The position numbers and the translations under genes were made by a program. 64,000 nucleotides of DNA from the NCBI RefSeq assembly GCF_003602095.1, contig NZ_RAHH01000022.1:39303-103302 (forward strand), in the 5' to 3' direction. Positions 1 to 7,876 of this stretch are shown one piece after another (the first letter of the stretch is position 1; each line of letters opens with the position of its first letter). Source of the DNA: Rahnella woolbedingensis. GTDB taxonomy: Bacteria > Pseudomonadota > Gammaproteobacteria > Enterobacterales > Enterobacteriaceae. The notes beneath the pieces were generated by a model, which ran no database searches, was not told the origin of the DNA, and saw only the letters and a program-made list of their open reading frames with translations.

Positions 1-693
1 CGCTTCCAGACGCAACGTGTCGCGCGCGCCCAGACCGGCAGGTTTCACGCCTGCTGCCAGCAGTTTCTGCCAGAAATCGGCAACCTGTTCCTGCGGCAGT
101 GCGATTTCATAACCTGCTTCACCGGTGTAACCGGTGGTGGCGATAAAGAGATCGCCTGCCTGCACGCCGAAGAACGGTTTCATGCCCGCGACGGCTTGTT
201 TTTGTTCAGCGGTAAACAGGGTTTCTGCTTTTTCTTTTGCATGAGGCCCCTGCACGGCTACCAGCGCCAGATCATCACGCACGGTCAGTTCGATGCCATA
301 CGGTTCTGCATGCTGCGAAATCCATGCCAGATCTTTCTCGCGGGTGGCGGAGTTCACCACCAGACGGAAGTAATTTTCATTGAGGAAATAGACAATCAGA
401 TCGTCAATCACGCCGCCGGATGCATTGAGCATGCCGGTGTACAGCGCTTTACCGGGAACGGTAAGTTTGGCGACGTCGTTCGCCAGAAGGTAACGGAGGA
501 ATTCACGGGTACGGGCACCGTGGAGATCGACAATGGTCATGTGCGAGACGTCAAACATACCCGCATCCTGACGCACGATGTGGTGTTCATCCAGCTGAGA
601 GCCATAATGCAAAGGCATCATCCAGCCGTGGAAATCGACCATACGCGCGCCGCACGCAACATGTTGTTCATAAAGCTGAGTCTGCTTAACCAT
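1..693 (-). CDS. gcvT: Aminomethyltransferase (glycine cleavage T-protein), 5' part only
   Basis: T-protein of the glycine cleavage system. It transfers the methylene carbon from the aminomethyl-lipoyl H-protein to tetrahydrofolate and releases ammonia, in the cytoplasm. The first 231 codons are present (family length about 364), and the rest lies beyond the left edge. It begins [20 protein letters not shown] and contains the folate-binding core [15 protein letters not shown] near residue 85 and the [11 protein letters not shown] segment. The start at 693 follows AATGAGGAATAAG, where GAGG serves as ribosome-binding site. gcvH and gcvP would be expected downstream, outside the window. Identification is secure; only the 3' end is unknown. 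Confidence 0.97.
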   Translation of the reverse strand, partial: MVKQTQLYEQHVACGARMVDFHGWMMPLHYGSQLDEHHIVRQDAGMFDVSHMTIVDLHGARTREFLRYLLANDVAKLTVPGKALYTGMLNASGGVIDDLIVYFLNENYFRLVVNSATREKDLAWISQHAEPYGIELTVRDDLALVAVQGPHAKEKAETLFTAEQKQAVAGMKPFFGVQAGDLFIATTGYTGEAGYEIALPQEQVADFWQKLLAAGVKPAGLGARDTLRLEA

Positions 694-1003
694 CTTATTC
701 CTCATTGAATTAAGTGCATAAACGGTACACCGCGCAAACGATACCTTTTCTTGGACGTTACCACTGAATAAGCTCACTAACCATAAGTTAAAATATGCAA
801 AGCAGAGATAATGTCAGTGATTTCACAGGGGCATTGTGCAGAGTTTTTGACTGGAAAACTGAGGTTTATGGCGCAAAATCTACAAATAAACATCAAAAGT
901 ATCGATGTTATATAACGGCAAGGCCGGATTTCTCACCATTTGCAGAATAAGAAACCCGACCCCGGATTAGAAAATGTAATGGAAAAATTGAGCTGAAATT
1001 AGA
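694..1003 (-). promoter_or_regulatory. gcvT upstream control region with a PurR-like box
   Basis: This 310-base gap between ubiI (stop at 1004) and gcvT (start at 693), both on the minus strand, holds no ORF I believe. At 732-747 the sequence GCGCAAACGATACCTT fits the PurR consensus AnGCAAnCGnTTnCnT with two mismatches, 39-54 bases before the gcvT start. E. coli gcvTHP is known to be repressed by PurR near its transcription start, so the position makes sense. GcvA and Lrp sites are expected here from E. coli, but I cannot assign them by eye. A weak imperfect inverted repeat lies around 928-960. The box is inferred from a consensus match only. Confidence 0.4.
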
Positions 1004-2230
1004 TTATTTCAATCGAACCGAATCATCCTGTAACCACTCAGGTAAATCATTGAGCCCCATCGCCTGACGGACCAGTTTCGGTTTAACGCCCGGCAGGGAA
1101 TCGGCCAGCGTCAGGCCGATATCACGCAGCAGTTTCTTGGCAGGATTGTCACCGGCAAACAGTTCGCGAAAGCCCTGCATACCCGCCAGCATCAGCGCGG
1201 CGCTGTGTTTACGGCGGCGCTCGTAGCGGCGCAGGTACATGTGCTGGCCGAAATCTTTGCCTTCTTTTTGCAGGCGTTTGATTTCTGAAGCCAGCTCAGC
1301 AGCATCCATGAAACCTAAGTTGACGCCCTGACCGGCCAGCGGATGGACGGTATGCGCAGCATCTCCGACCAGCGCCAGACGTTGCCCGGCAAAACTGCGG
1401 GCATAACGGCCGGTCAGCGGGAAGGTCATACGTTCGCTTTGTACAGTACAAACGCCCAGACGCAGGTCAAAGGTGCTGGCGAGGATTTTGTTGAACTCCT
1501 CAGGCTCCAGCGCGCTCAGGCGCTGCGCTTCATCTGGCGAAACTGACCAGACGATAGAAGACAAATGGGCATCAGCCAGCGGCAGAAATGCCAGAATGCC
1601 TTCACCGTGGAAGACCTGGCGTGCAACAGACTGGTGCGGTTCTTCAGTGCGGATGGTCGCAACCAGTGCATGATGGCGATAATCCCAGAACGTCAGCGGA
1701 ATGTCGGCATGCTGACGCAACCATGACTGCGCGCCGTCCGCACCGACCACCAGCCGAGCGCTGAGCTGCCGGTCATCACTGAGGGTAATGAACGCTTCAT
1801 TTTCGCCCCACGCCACATTCTTCAGGGTCGCTGGTGCGAGCAAAGTGATGTCGGAACATTTTTCCGCACGTTGCCACAAGGCACGGTGGATCACCTGATT
1901 TTCGATAATGTGGCCAAGATGACTGAAACCGTACTCTTCGCCGCGGAACGCGATTTTGCCGAAGCTGTCGCGATCCCAGACTTCCATCCCCTGATAGGCA
2001 TTCGCGCGCTGAGCAATAATGTTGTCCCAGACGCCGATAAATTTCAGCAGACGTTCACTGGCAGCATTAATAGCAGAAACCCGCAAACCCGGCTGTTCCG
2101 GTAACGGTGAATCGAGATCCGGCTGCTGGTTTTCCAGCACCGCAACACGCAGGCCGCTGCCCTGTAAACCACACGCCAGCGCCAGACCGACCATTCCGCC
2201 ACCGGCGATAACCACATCAAAAGATTGCAT
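1004..2230 (-). CDS. ubiI: 2-octaprenylphenol hydroxylase UbiI (VisC)
   Basis: FAD-dependent monooxygenase that hydroxylates C5 of the ring in aerobic ubiquinone synthesis. The 408-residue protein has the N-terminal FAD motif VVIAGGGMVGLALA (residues 6-19), the VVGADGAQSWLR segment near 160 and the late FAD motif LVGDAAHTVHPLAGQGVNLG near 285. This layout is typical of the UbiH/COQ6 family, and the length is close to the E. coli protein (about 400). It is the last gene of ygfB-pepP-ubiH-ubiI, starting 17 bases after the ubiH stop. Next-door UbiH is a paralogue. I separate the two by gene order and by closer resemblance to VisC. Confidence 0.95.
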   Translation of the reverse strand: MQSFDVVIAGGGMVGLALACGLQGSGLRVAVLENQQPDLDSPLPEQPGLRVSAINAASERLLKFIGVWDNIIAQRANAYQGMEVWDRDSFGKIAFRGEEYGFSHLGHIIENQVIHRALWQRAEKCSDITLLAPATLKNVAWGENEAFITLSDDRQLSARLVVGADGAQSWLRQHADIPLTFWDYRHHALVATIRTEEPHQSVARQVFHGEGILAFLPLADAHLSSIVWSVSPDEAQRLSALEPEEFNKILASTFDLRLGVCTVQSERMTFPLTGRYARSFAGQRLALVGDAAHTVHPLAGQGVNLGFMDAAELASEIKRLQKEGKDFGQHMYLRRYERRRKHSAALMLAGMQGFRELFAGDNPAKKLLRDIGLTLADSLPGVKPKLVRQAMGLNDLPEWLQDDSVRLK

Positions 2231-2247
2231 AATTGTTCCTGTAAGGA

Positions 2248-3426
2248 TTAACGGTCAACCCAACCCAGCGTCCTGCGGGTGAAAGCATCGCGCAACGGCG
2301 TAATACCTTCCATCGCCAGCAGACCGAGGTTACGTCCGACCATTAGCGGCAGCCAGCGGTTGGCAAAGAGATGGATAAGGCCATCGGTCACGCCGACGGT
2401 GGCCTGCTGATCGGGCTGACGGCGACGCTGATATTCACTCAGCACGCGATAACTGCCGATATCGGCGCCCTTAGCAGCCGCACCGGACAGCGTTTGTGCC
2501 AGCGTCATGACATCGCGCAGACCGAGGTTAAAGCCCTGTCCGGCAATCGGATGCAGCGTTTGCGCCGCATTGCCGACCAGCGCCAGACGGTGGCTGATAT
2601 GGCTGTTGGCTTTTTGTAATTGCAGCGGATAACTGAAACGTTTACCGGCCTGTTTCATGGTGCCCAGACGCCAGCCAAACGCATTTTGCAGCTCGCTGAG
2701 GAACTGTGCCTCGCTCCAGTTATCAATTTCTTCTTTCGCTTCACGCGGATGACACCAGACCAGAGAACTGCGGCCATCGGACATCGGCAGCAGTGCCAGC
2801 GGTCCGTGTTTGGTGAAGCGCTCGAAAGCACGGTTGTTGTGCGGCTCGCTGGTCGCCACGTTAGCGATGACGGCAATCTGGCCATAATCTTCACGCTGCC
2901 AGCCAATGTTGCAGGCTTTTGCCAGCGAAGAATGCGAACCGTCAGCGGCGACAAGCAACTGTGCGTGCAGCGTTTCGCCGGTATCGAGCGTTACGCTGGC
3001 AGAATCTTGCGAGCGCGCGACATCCGTGACTTTCGCCGGACAATGCAGCGTCACGCCGGGCGCATTTTTCAGCATGGCAAACAGGCGTTTGCCAACTTCG
3101 TGCAGCTCAACCACCTGTCCCAGCGCTTCCACGCCGTAATGGGCGGCATTGAGATTCACAAAGGCCGCATGACCGCGGTCACTGACATGAATATCACGGA
3201 TGGGCGTGGCGATAGCCTTCAGCGCAGGCCAGATGCCGACGCGGGCTAATTGCTGACAGGTTCCCTGCGCCAGCGCAATCGAGCGGGCATCAAAACCCGG
3301 ATGCCCGTGATGTTCCGGCGCAGTGGCTTCCACCAGATGCACCGGTAAACTGCCTTTCGTCAGCGAGGAAATTGCCAGCGCCAGAGAGGCACCGGTCATT
3401 CCGCCGCCAACAATTACGATGCTCAT
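2248..3426 (-). CDS. ubiH: 2-octaprenyl-6-methoxyphenol hydroxylase UbiH
   Basis: Flavoprotein monooxygenase for the C1 hydroxylation step of ubiquinone synthesis. It has 392 residues, the same length as E. coli UbiH. Visible motifs are the FAD-binding VIVGGGMTGASLALAI at residues 4-19, the LLVAADGSHSSLAKA segment near 157 and RLALVGNAAQTLHPIAGQGF near 280. The usual GDAAH is GNAAQ here, as I recall also for E. coli UbiH. The start is one base after the pepP stop, so the pair is probably translationally coupled. Paralogue of ubiI immediately downstream. Confidence 0.95.
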   Translation of the reverse strand: MSIVIVGGGMTGASLALAISSLTKGSLPVHLVEATAPEHHGHPGFDARSIALAQGTCQQLARVGIWPALKAIATPIRDIHVSDRGHAAFVNLNAAHYGVEALGQVVELHEVGKRLFAMLKNAPGVTLHCPAKVTDVARSQDSASVTLDTGETLHAQLLVAADGSHSSLAKACNIGWQREDYGQIAVIANVATSEPHNNRAFERFTKHGPLALLPMSDGRSSLVWCHPREAKEEIDNWSEAQFLSELQNAFGWRLGTMKQAGKRFSYPLQLQKANSHISHRLALVGNAAQTLHPIAGQGFNLGLRDVMTLAQTLSGAAAKGADIGSYRVLSEYQRRRQPDQQATVGVTDGLIHLFANRWLPLMVGRNLGLLAMEGITPLRDAFTRRTLGWVDR

Positions 3427-3427
3427 A

Positions 3428-4747
3428 TTATTTCTGTGCCGCCGCCATTAACGCTTCAATATCATCGGCTTCTTTCACCACATCGCCGGTCAGGATTTCA
3501 ATGCCGGTGGCGGTGATCAGAATGTCGTCTTCGATGCGGATACCGATACCACGGTACGCTTCCGGTACGTCAGCGTCCGGCGCGATATACAGACCCGGTT
3601 CAACGGTCAGTACCATACCCGGTTCCAGCGTACGGCTGCGGTCAACTGAACCATAATGACCGACGTCATGAACGTCCAGCCCCAGCCAGTGAGACAAACC
3701 GTGCATAAAGAACTGGCGGTGTGCCTGCTCCGCGTACAGGGTCTCAACGTCGCCTTTCATCACGCCCAGCTTCACCAGACCTTCAATCATGACGCGCACT
3801 GCGGCTTCGGTCGCGGCCTGAATGCTGCTGCCCGGCCCGAAGACTTCCAGCGCTTTATATTCTGACGCCAGAACGATGTCGTAGATTTCACGCTGCGCTT
3901 TACTGAATTTACCGTTCACCGGGAACGTACGGGTGATATCACCGGCATAGCCACGATATTCACAACCGGCGTCGATCAGAACTAAATCGCCGTCACGCAG
4001 TTCGCATTCGTTTTCGGTGTAATGCAGGATGCAGCCGTTTTCGCCGCCGCCCACAATGGTGTTGTAGGAGGGATAACGCGCGCCGTGGCGGTTAAATTCG
4101 TGGTGAATCTCGCCTTCGAGCTGGTATTCAAACATGCCCGGCTGGCATTTTTCCATCGCACGGGTATGAGCCAGCGCGGTGATTTCTCCGGCGCGGCGCA
4201 GGATGGCGATTTCTTCCGCCGATTTAAACAGGCGCATGTCGTGCACCCACGGACGCCAGTCGATGACGGTTGCCGGAGCAGAGAAGTTCTGACGGAAACC
4301 TTTGCGTAGTTTTTCCATGGCACGGTTTACGATTTCGTCGGCATAGGCGTAATCGCCCTGCGCGTGATACATCACATCAAGGCCGTTAAACAGCAGATGA
4401 AGCTGGTCGTTGATATCGTCAAAAGGCAACGCTTTAGTCACGCCAAGTTTGGCGGGCGCAGCTTCCTGACCTAAACGACGACCAAACCAGATTTCAGCGG
4501 TGAGATCACGCACGCGGTTGAACAGCACGCTGTGGTTATGATTTTCATCACTTTTCACCAGGATCAGCACCGCTTGCGGTTCATTGAAACCGGTGAAGTA
4601 CCAGAAATCACTGCTCTGACGATACGGGTATTCACTGTCGGCACTGCGTGGTGCTTCCGGCGCAGAAAAAATTATCGCAGCGCTTCCCGGTGCCATCTTC
4701 GCTAACAGCGCCTGACGACGATTCTCGTACTCTTGCTGAGTCATCAC
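3428..4747 (-). CDS. pepP: Xaa-Pro aminopeptidase II
   Basis: Cytoplasmic proline aminopeptidase with two Mn ions, removing N-terminal residues that precede proline. The 439-residue protein has an N-terminal creatinase-like domain and a C-terminal pita-bread catalytic domain. Likely metal ligands are visible in VLIDAGCEYRGYAGDITRTF (two Asp), HGLSHWLGLDVHD (His), LTVEPGLY (Glu) and GIGIRIEDD (Glu). Two adjacent ATG codons (4747 and 4744) are possible, with AGAAGGTG just upstream; either is compatible. It lies 38 bases after ygfB and one base before ubiH, in the usual enterobacterial operon. Confidence 0.96.
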   Translation of the reverse strand: MMTQQEYENRRQALLAKMAPGSAAIIFSAPEAPRSADSEYPYRQSSDFWYFTGFNEPQAVLILVKSDENHNHSVLFNRVRDLTAEIWFGRRLGQEAAPAKLGVTKALPFDDINDQLHLLFNGLDVMYHAQGDYAYADEIVNRAMEKLRKGFRQNFSAPATVIDWRPWVHDMRLFKSAEEIAILRRAGEITALAHTRAMEKCQPGMFEYQLEGEIHHEFNRHGARYPSYNTIVGGGENGCILHYTENECELRDGDLVLIDAGCEYRGYAGDITRTFPVNGKFSKAQREIYDIVLASEYKALEVFGPGSSIQAATEAAVRVMIEGLVKLGVMKGDVETLYAEQAHRQFFMHGLSHWLGLDVHDVGHYGSVDRSRTLEPGMVLTVEPGLYIAPDADVPEAYRGIGIRIEDDILITATGIEILTGDVVKEADDIEALMAAAQK

Positions 4748-4785
4748 CTTCTCCTGAAATCGTTTTAATTAATGCATCATTTTAA

Positions 4786-5358
4786 TTAGTGCAATGTACG
4801 GTGATTTTCCGCGGCCGTCGGGCGGCTGTGACCAAATTCACCGAAGCACAAAATGGCAGCGACGCGAACGTACTCCACCACTTCTTCTAAAGATTGCGCC
4901 AGTTGTTCCTGATCTTCATCTTCGTCGTAACCAAGTTGCGCGATGCTACGCAAATCGTCGATAGCTTCACCGACTTCGCCTTTCACTTTAGCGAGTTTGG
5001 GTTGCATCATGCCCAGACCGAGCAGGTAGTGGTTGACCCATCCGGCCAGCGCATCGGCACGCTCAAAGACGTGTTTTTCATCGTCAGGCATCAGCATTTT
5101 GAATTCGAAGCTGTCATCTTCGAGAGTGTCTGACGTCACTTTGCGCAGTTGTTGCAGCAAATCTGCCAGCGTGTGCGGGAAGGCCATGCCTTCGTTAGTC
5201 AGATCATGCACCATCGTCAGCCAGCTGCCGTCGCGATTGCCACCGCACAGCAAGCCACTGATCAAACCGTGCATTTCTGCTGCGGTCAAAGCAACTGATT
5301 GTTGTTTCAGGTTTTGATCCAACGAATCGTAAGTAGGGTAAGTATTCTCAATAGACAT
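4786..5358 (-). CDS. ygfB: UPF0149 family protein YgfB
   Basis: Small acidic, mainly helical protein of the UPF0149/YgfB family. No reaction is established that I can state. The 190-residue product has the family hallmarks [35 protein letters not shown] (here ERADALAG...) and [21 protein letters not shown] chose the second of two in-frame ATGs (5358, MSIENTYP) because E. coli YgfB begins MSIQ and the first ATG at 5364 directly abuts the only purine-rich stretch. The longer form adds two residues. It heads the ygfB-pepP-ubiH-ubiI operon and diverges from zapA with a 250-base gap. Confidence 0.9.
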   Translation of the reverse strand: MSIENTYPTYDSLDQNLKQQSVALTAAEMHGLISGLLCGGNRDGSWLTMVHDLTNEGMAFPHTLADLLQQLRKVTSDTLEDDSFEFKMLMPDDEKHVFERADALAGWVNHYLLGLGMMQPKLAKVKGEVGEAIDDLRSIAQLGYDEDEDQEQLAQSLEEVVEYVRVAAILCFGEFGHSRPTAAENHRTLH

Positions 5359-5611
5359 GCGCATTCGCCATCGTTGGCTGGTTAAGTTCGTGTTATGCTA
5401 CCACCAAGGTCTGTCGTAGTACCAGATTAGCAGCCCGCGATCGGGTGGTATAAGACATGAATGGCACGCCCTGAACAATCGGGCAGCAGTCAGTCGGTCA
5501 TGGGGTTGTAACCTGGTATTGAGATAGTTATAGTGGCGCCCGCTTCCAACATCCTGCGCCAGGTCGTAGTGGTCACGTTGGGGCGGACGAATAATTTAGC
5601 AGGAAGGTGGC

Positions 5612-5941
5612 ATGTCTGCACAACCGGTAGATATTCAAATTTTTGGTCGCTCTTTACGAGTGAATTGTCCGCCAGAACAACAGGAAGCACTGAATCTGGC
5701 AGCTGATGATCTTAATCAGCGGTTGCAAGATCTGAAAGTTCGCACTAGAGTCACCAATACAGAGCAACTGGTTTTCATCGCGGCATTGAACGTATGTCAC
5801 GAACTTGCTCAGGAAAGGTTGAAAACACGCGACTACGCATCCAATATGGAACAACGTATCCGGATGTTGCAACAAACCATCGAGCAGGCATTGCTCGAAC
5901 AAGGTCGGATCTCTGAACGTGAAGGGGCGCCTTTCGAATAA
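5612..5941 (+). CDS. zapA: Cell division protein ZapA
   Basis: Cytoplasmic FtsZ-associated protein that bundles and stabilises Z-ring protofilaments. The 109-residue length matches E. coli ZapA. The N-terminal globular head ([21 protein letters not shown]) is followed from about residue 60 by a long coiled coil ([12 protein letters not shown]... [16 protein letters not shown]). AGGAAGG lies just before ATG. It diverges from ygfB, with 6S RNA 47 bases downstream, the conserved zapA-ssrS-fau order of enterobacteria. Confidence 0.97.
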   Translation: MSAQPVDIQIFGRSLRVNCPPEQQEALNLAADDLNQRLQDLKVRTRVTNTEQLVFIAALNVCHELAQERLKTRDYASNMEQRIRMLQQTIEQALLEQGRISEREGAPFE

Positions 5942-5988
5942 CACACGTTGCTGACTGGCTGGTCACAGGTCGTCAGAAACGGTAAAAA

Positions 5989-6172
5989 ATTTCTCTGAGA
6001 TGTTCGCCAGCGGGCCCGTCCCCTGAGCCGATAATTAGTACCAACAGAATGTGATGATCCGTAATCGGTGCGCATGCTCGGTCCGTCCGAGAAGCCTAAA
6101 GATTGCGACAGCACGTTCACCTTGAACCATGGGTTCAAGGGTTACAGCCTGCGACGGCATCTCGGAGATTCC
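5989..6172 (+). ncRNA. ssrS: 6S RNA
   Basis: Regulatory RNA that binds sigma70 RNA polymerase by mimicking an open promoter, acting mainly in stationary phase. The 184-base span begins ATTTCTCTGAGATGTTCGC and ends CATCTCGGAGATTCC, which pair to form the closing stem. The internal blocks GAGCATGCTCGGTCCGTCCG (here with GC before ATGC) and CCTTGAACC...GGGTTCAAGGG match E. coli 6S almost base for base. It sits between zapA and fau as usual and is probably processed from a zapA/ssrS-fau transcript. The ends are set by comparison with E. coli. Confidence 0.96.
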
Positions 6173-6210
6173 CCTTTCTTTCGGTACATCCCTTTCTGGT
6201 GTTTGTATCT

Positions 6211-6807
6211 ATGCCCTACACACCTCTGTTTGCATCAGCCCGACAAACCCTTCGCACTGAAATACGTCAACGCAGAAATAATCTGACCGCTGAGCAGCAA
6301 TCGCATTTTGCGCTTCAGGCCGCAGAGCGCGTCGTGACACACCCAAAGATTCAATCCGCAAAAACAATTTCCGTCTTTCTGTCTTTTGATGGCGAGCTGG
6401 ATACTAAACCTCTGATCGACCGTTTCTGGCGAGAAGGCAAACAGCTTTGTCTGCCGGTGCTTCACCCTTTCTCTGCGGGCAATTTGCTTTTTCTGCGTTA
6501 CACGCCCGATACACCGTTGGTGCGCAATCGCCTCAAAATTCTCGAGCCGCAGCTGGACGTCACGCAGGTCATTCCATTATCACAGCTGGATGTCATCCTC
6601 ACGCCGCTGGTCGCCTTCGACAGCACCGGACAGCGCTTAGGTATGGGTGGCGGCTTTTATGACCGTACTCTTGAGCACTGGCAGGAATGCGGGCCATATC
6701 CGATTGGTCTGGCGCACGATTGCCAGCATGTCGATGCTTTACCGGTGGAACACTGGGATGTGCCGTTACCCGCAGTCATTACGCCCGGGAAAATATGGAC
6801 GTGGTAA
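6211..6807 (+). CDS. fau: 5-formyltetrahydrofolate cyclo-ligase
   Basis: ATP-dependent conversion of 5-formyl-THF to 5,10-methenyl-THF (YgfA/Fau), which salvages the stored folate form. 198 residues from the ATG at 6211, reading MPYTPLFASARQTLR. A longer reading frame exists upstream but would run through 6S RNA, so I rejected it. Visible motifs are FLSFDGELDT, the LPVLHPFSAGNLLFLRY segment and the ATP-site GQRLGMGGGFYDRTL near residue 145. It lies 38 bases after 6S RNA and is probably co-transcribed with it. In E. coli serA is close by; here an asr/ydgU unit intervenes. Confidence 0.95.
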   Translation: MPYTPLFASARQTLRTEIRQRRNNLTAEQQSHFALQAAERVVTHPKIQSAKTISVFLSFDGELDTKPLIDRFWREGKQLCLPVLHPFSAGNLLFLRYTPDTPLVRNRLKILEPQLDVTQVIPLSQLDVILTPLVAFDSTGQRLGMGGGFYDRTLEHWQECGPYPIGLAHDCQHVDALPVEHWDVPLPAVITPGKIWTW

Positions 6808-6956
6808 TGCCAGGCAAGAAAACATCTCAATAAAGTGCAGATACGACAGAAGTATTGTGCAACCCATTAGTATGTTGTAACTAAGCAAGTTAACTTTCAA
6901 CGACGCGCGTAACACATCACAGCTAACTCGTTGAAATAAAGCATATCCTCATTTTA

Positions 6957-7018
6957 TACATACCGTTACACGCCGATACCAATCACTCACGGACAACGCT
7001 GTTCGCCACGCCTATTAT
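6957..7018 (+). promoter_or_regulatory. asr promoter with RstA-type box
   Basis: At 6957-6970 the sequence TACATACCGTTACA matches the RstA box TACATnTnGTTACA at all but one specified base. It lies 108 bases before the asr ATG. Downstream, TATTAT at 7013-7018 is a plausible -10, and the weak CGGACA at 6990-6995 sits 17 bases before it as a -35. A poor -35 fits an activator-dependent promoter. In E. coli asr is activated by RstA-RstB (and PhoB) under acid or phosphate stress, so site and gene agree. An 8-base inverted repeat (TTCAACGA 6896-6903, TCGTTGAA 6928-6935) lies upstream with unknown meaning. Confidence 0.7.
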
Positions 7019-7077
7019 CCTCTCACCGGCCCCGCAGTGGGGCAGACACTTAAACCAAAATTCTAAAGGAATACCCA

Positions 7078-7551
7078 ATGAAAAAAGTATTAGCTCTGGT
7101 TGTAGCCGCTGCAATGGGCCTGTCTTCAGTTGCTTTCGCTGCTGAAACCACCGCAACTCCGGCACCAACTGCAACAGCAACTACCGCTGCTCCGGCTCAT
7201 GCAACTAAACATAAAGCACACAAAAAACCTGTGCAGAAAGCTCAGGCTGCCAAGAAACACAAAAAAGCAGCTAAGAAAGCGCCAGTAGCTCAGAAAGCTC
7301 AGGCGGCTAAAAAACCTGTGAAACACGCTAAGAAAGCGGCTCCGGTAGCTCAGAAAGCCCAGGCTGCTAAAAAACACGTGAAACACGCTAAAAAAGCTGC
7401 ACCGGTAACTCAGAAAGCTCAGGCTGCTAAAAAACACGTAAAACACGCTAAGAAAGCGGCTCCGGTAGCTCAGAAAGCCCAGGCTGCTAAAAAACACGTA
7501 AAACATGCTAAGAAAGCTGCTCCGGTTGCAAAAGCAACTCCGGCAGCATAA
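7078..7551 (+). CDS. asr: Acid shock protein precursor Asr
   Basis: Periplasmic, very basic, Lys/Ala-rich acid shock protein. The 157-residue precursor has a clear signal peptide ending AVAFA-like (VAFA, about residue 21). An Ala/Thr/Pro-rich linker follows, then a body of Lys, His and Ala including four tandem 20-residue units [20 protein letters not shown] from residue 72. Asr is thought to be processed and to buffer or chaperone the periplasm at low pH. AAGGAA precedes the ATG. An RstA-type box lies upstream and a ydgU-like small gene downstream, as at the E. coli asr locus, but here the unit sits between fau and serA. Confidence 0.93.
   Translation: MKKVLALVVAAAMGLSSVAFAAETTATPAPTATATTAAPAHATKHKAHKKPVQKAQAAKKHKKAAKKAPVAQKAQAAKKPVKHAKKAAPVAQKAQAAKKHVKHAKKAAPVTQKAQAAKKHVKHAKKAAPVAQKAQAAKKHVKHAKKAAPVAKATPAA
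7291..7530 (+). repeat. Four tandem 60-base repeats inside asr
   Basis: Four in-frame units of 60 bases each encode [24 protein letters not shown] 20-mers. Units differ by a few mostly silent changes and by P/H and A/T substitutions. A partial related unit precedes them. Such in-frame repeats can gain or lose copies by slippage or recombination without a frameshift. Confidence 0.9.
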
Positions 7552-7611
7552 GAAGTAACGAAGAAGTCTTCGTGAGCACCACTGCTCGCTCTTATCAAGA
7601 CTGTTAATTTA

Positions 7612-7637
7612 ACACCCGGTTCGCCGGGTGTTTTTTT
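7612..7637 (+). terminator. Rho-independent terminator after asr
   Basis: ACACCCGG (7612-7619), loop TTCG, CCGGGTGT (7624-7631), then a run of seven T. It lies between asr and the ydgU-like gene, so ydgU expression would depend on read-through or its own promoter. Confidence 0.92.
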
Positions 7638-7666
7638 CTCCGGTTTTTATTCCGAGGTACTGACAG

Positions 7667-7750
7667 ATGATGCTGCGCCGCTACCAGTTTGAAATCACCC
7701 TGTCATCGCTGATCCTTTGCGGTCTGGTCGCCCTCTCCTTTTACTTCTGA
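7667..7750 (+). CDS. ydgU: Small membrane protein, YdgU-like
   Basis: 27-codon ORF beginning MMLRRYQFEI and ending ALSFYF. The basic N-terminus is followed by a single hydrophobic segment of about 17 residues, as expected for a one-pass inner-membrane peptide. E. coli has a small acid-associated membrane gene, ydgU, directly downstream of asr, with a similar RYxFE...LILC...FY pattern as I remember it. Synteny and sequence both support the call. GAGGT at 7654-7658 gives a good ribosome-binding site, 8 bases before the ATG. A second ATG (7670) could serve as start. It is separated from asr by a terminator. Function unknown. Confidence 0.75.
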   Translation: MMLRRYQFEITLSSLILCGLVALSFYF

Positions 7751-7830
7751 ATGCTTTCGTTACCTGGTTATATCCCTCCCTGATATTCTTTACTTCCCTG
7801 ATGCCCATTCTTTATTTCCCAAAAATCCCC

Positions 7831-7858
7831 AAAAAAAACCGCCTTTCGGCGGCTTTGT
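7831..7858 (-). terminator. Rho-independent terminator after serA
   Basis: On the minus strand, CCGCC GAAA GGCGG (7839-7852) is followed by eight T (7831-7838). It lies 24 bases past the serA stop. Confidence 0.9.
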
Positions 7859-7876
7859 TATTTACGGCTGATACGA

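Noticed and set aside
6103..6210. N-terminal extension of fau
   Set aside because: It lies mostly inside 6S RNA; the ATG at 6211 follows the RNA and fits the family.
7126..7506. 126-codon minus-strand Phe/Ser-rich repetitive ORF opposite asr
   Set aside because: Produced by the asr tandem repeats read backwards; asr has signal peptide, promoter and terminator.
7291..7530. Regular repeats as a possible CRISPR array
   Set aside because: The units are contiguous, in frame and coding, with no unique spacers and no cas genes.
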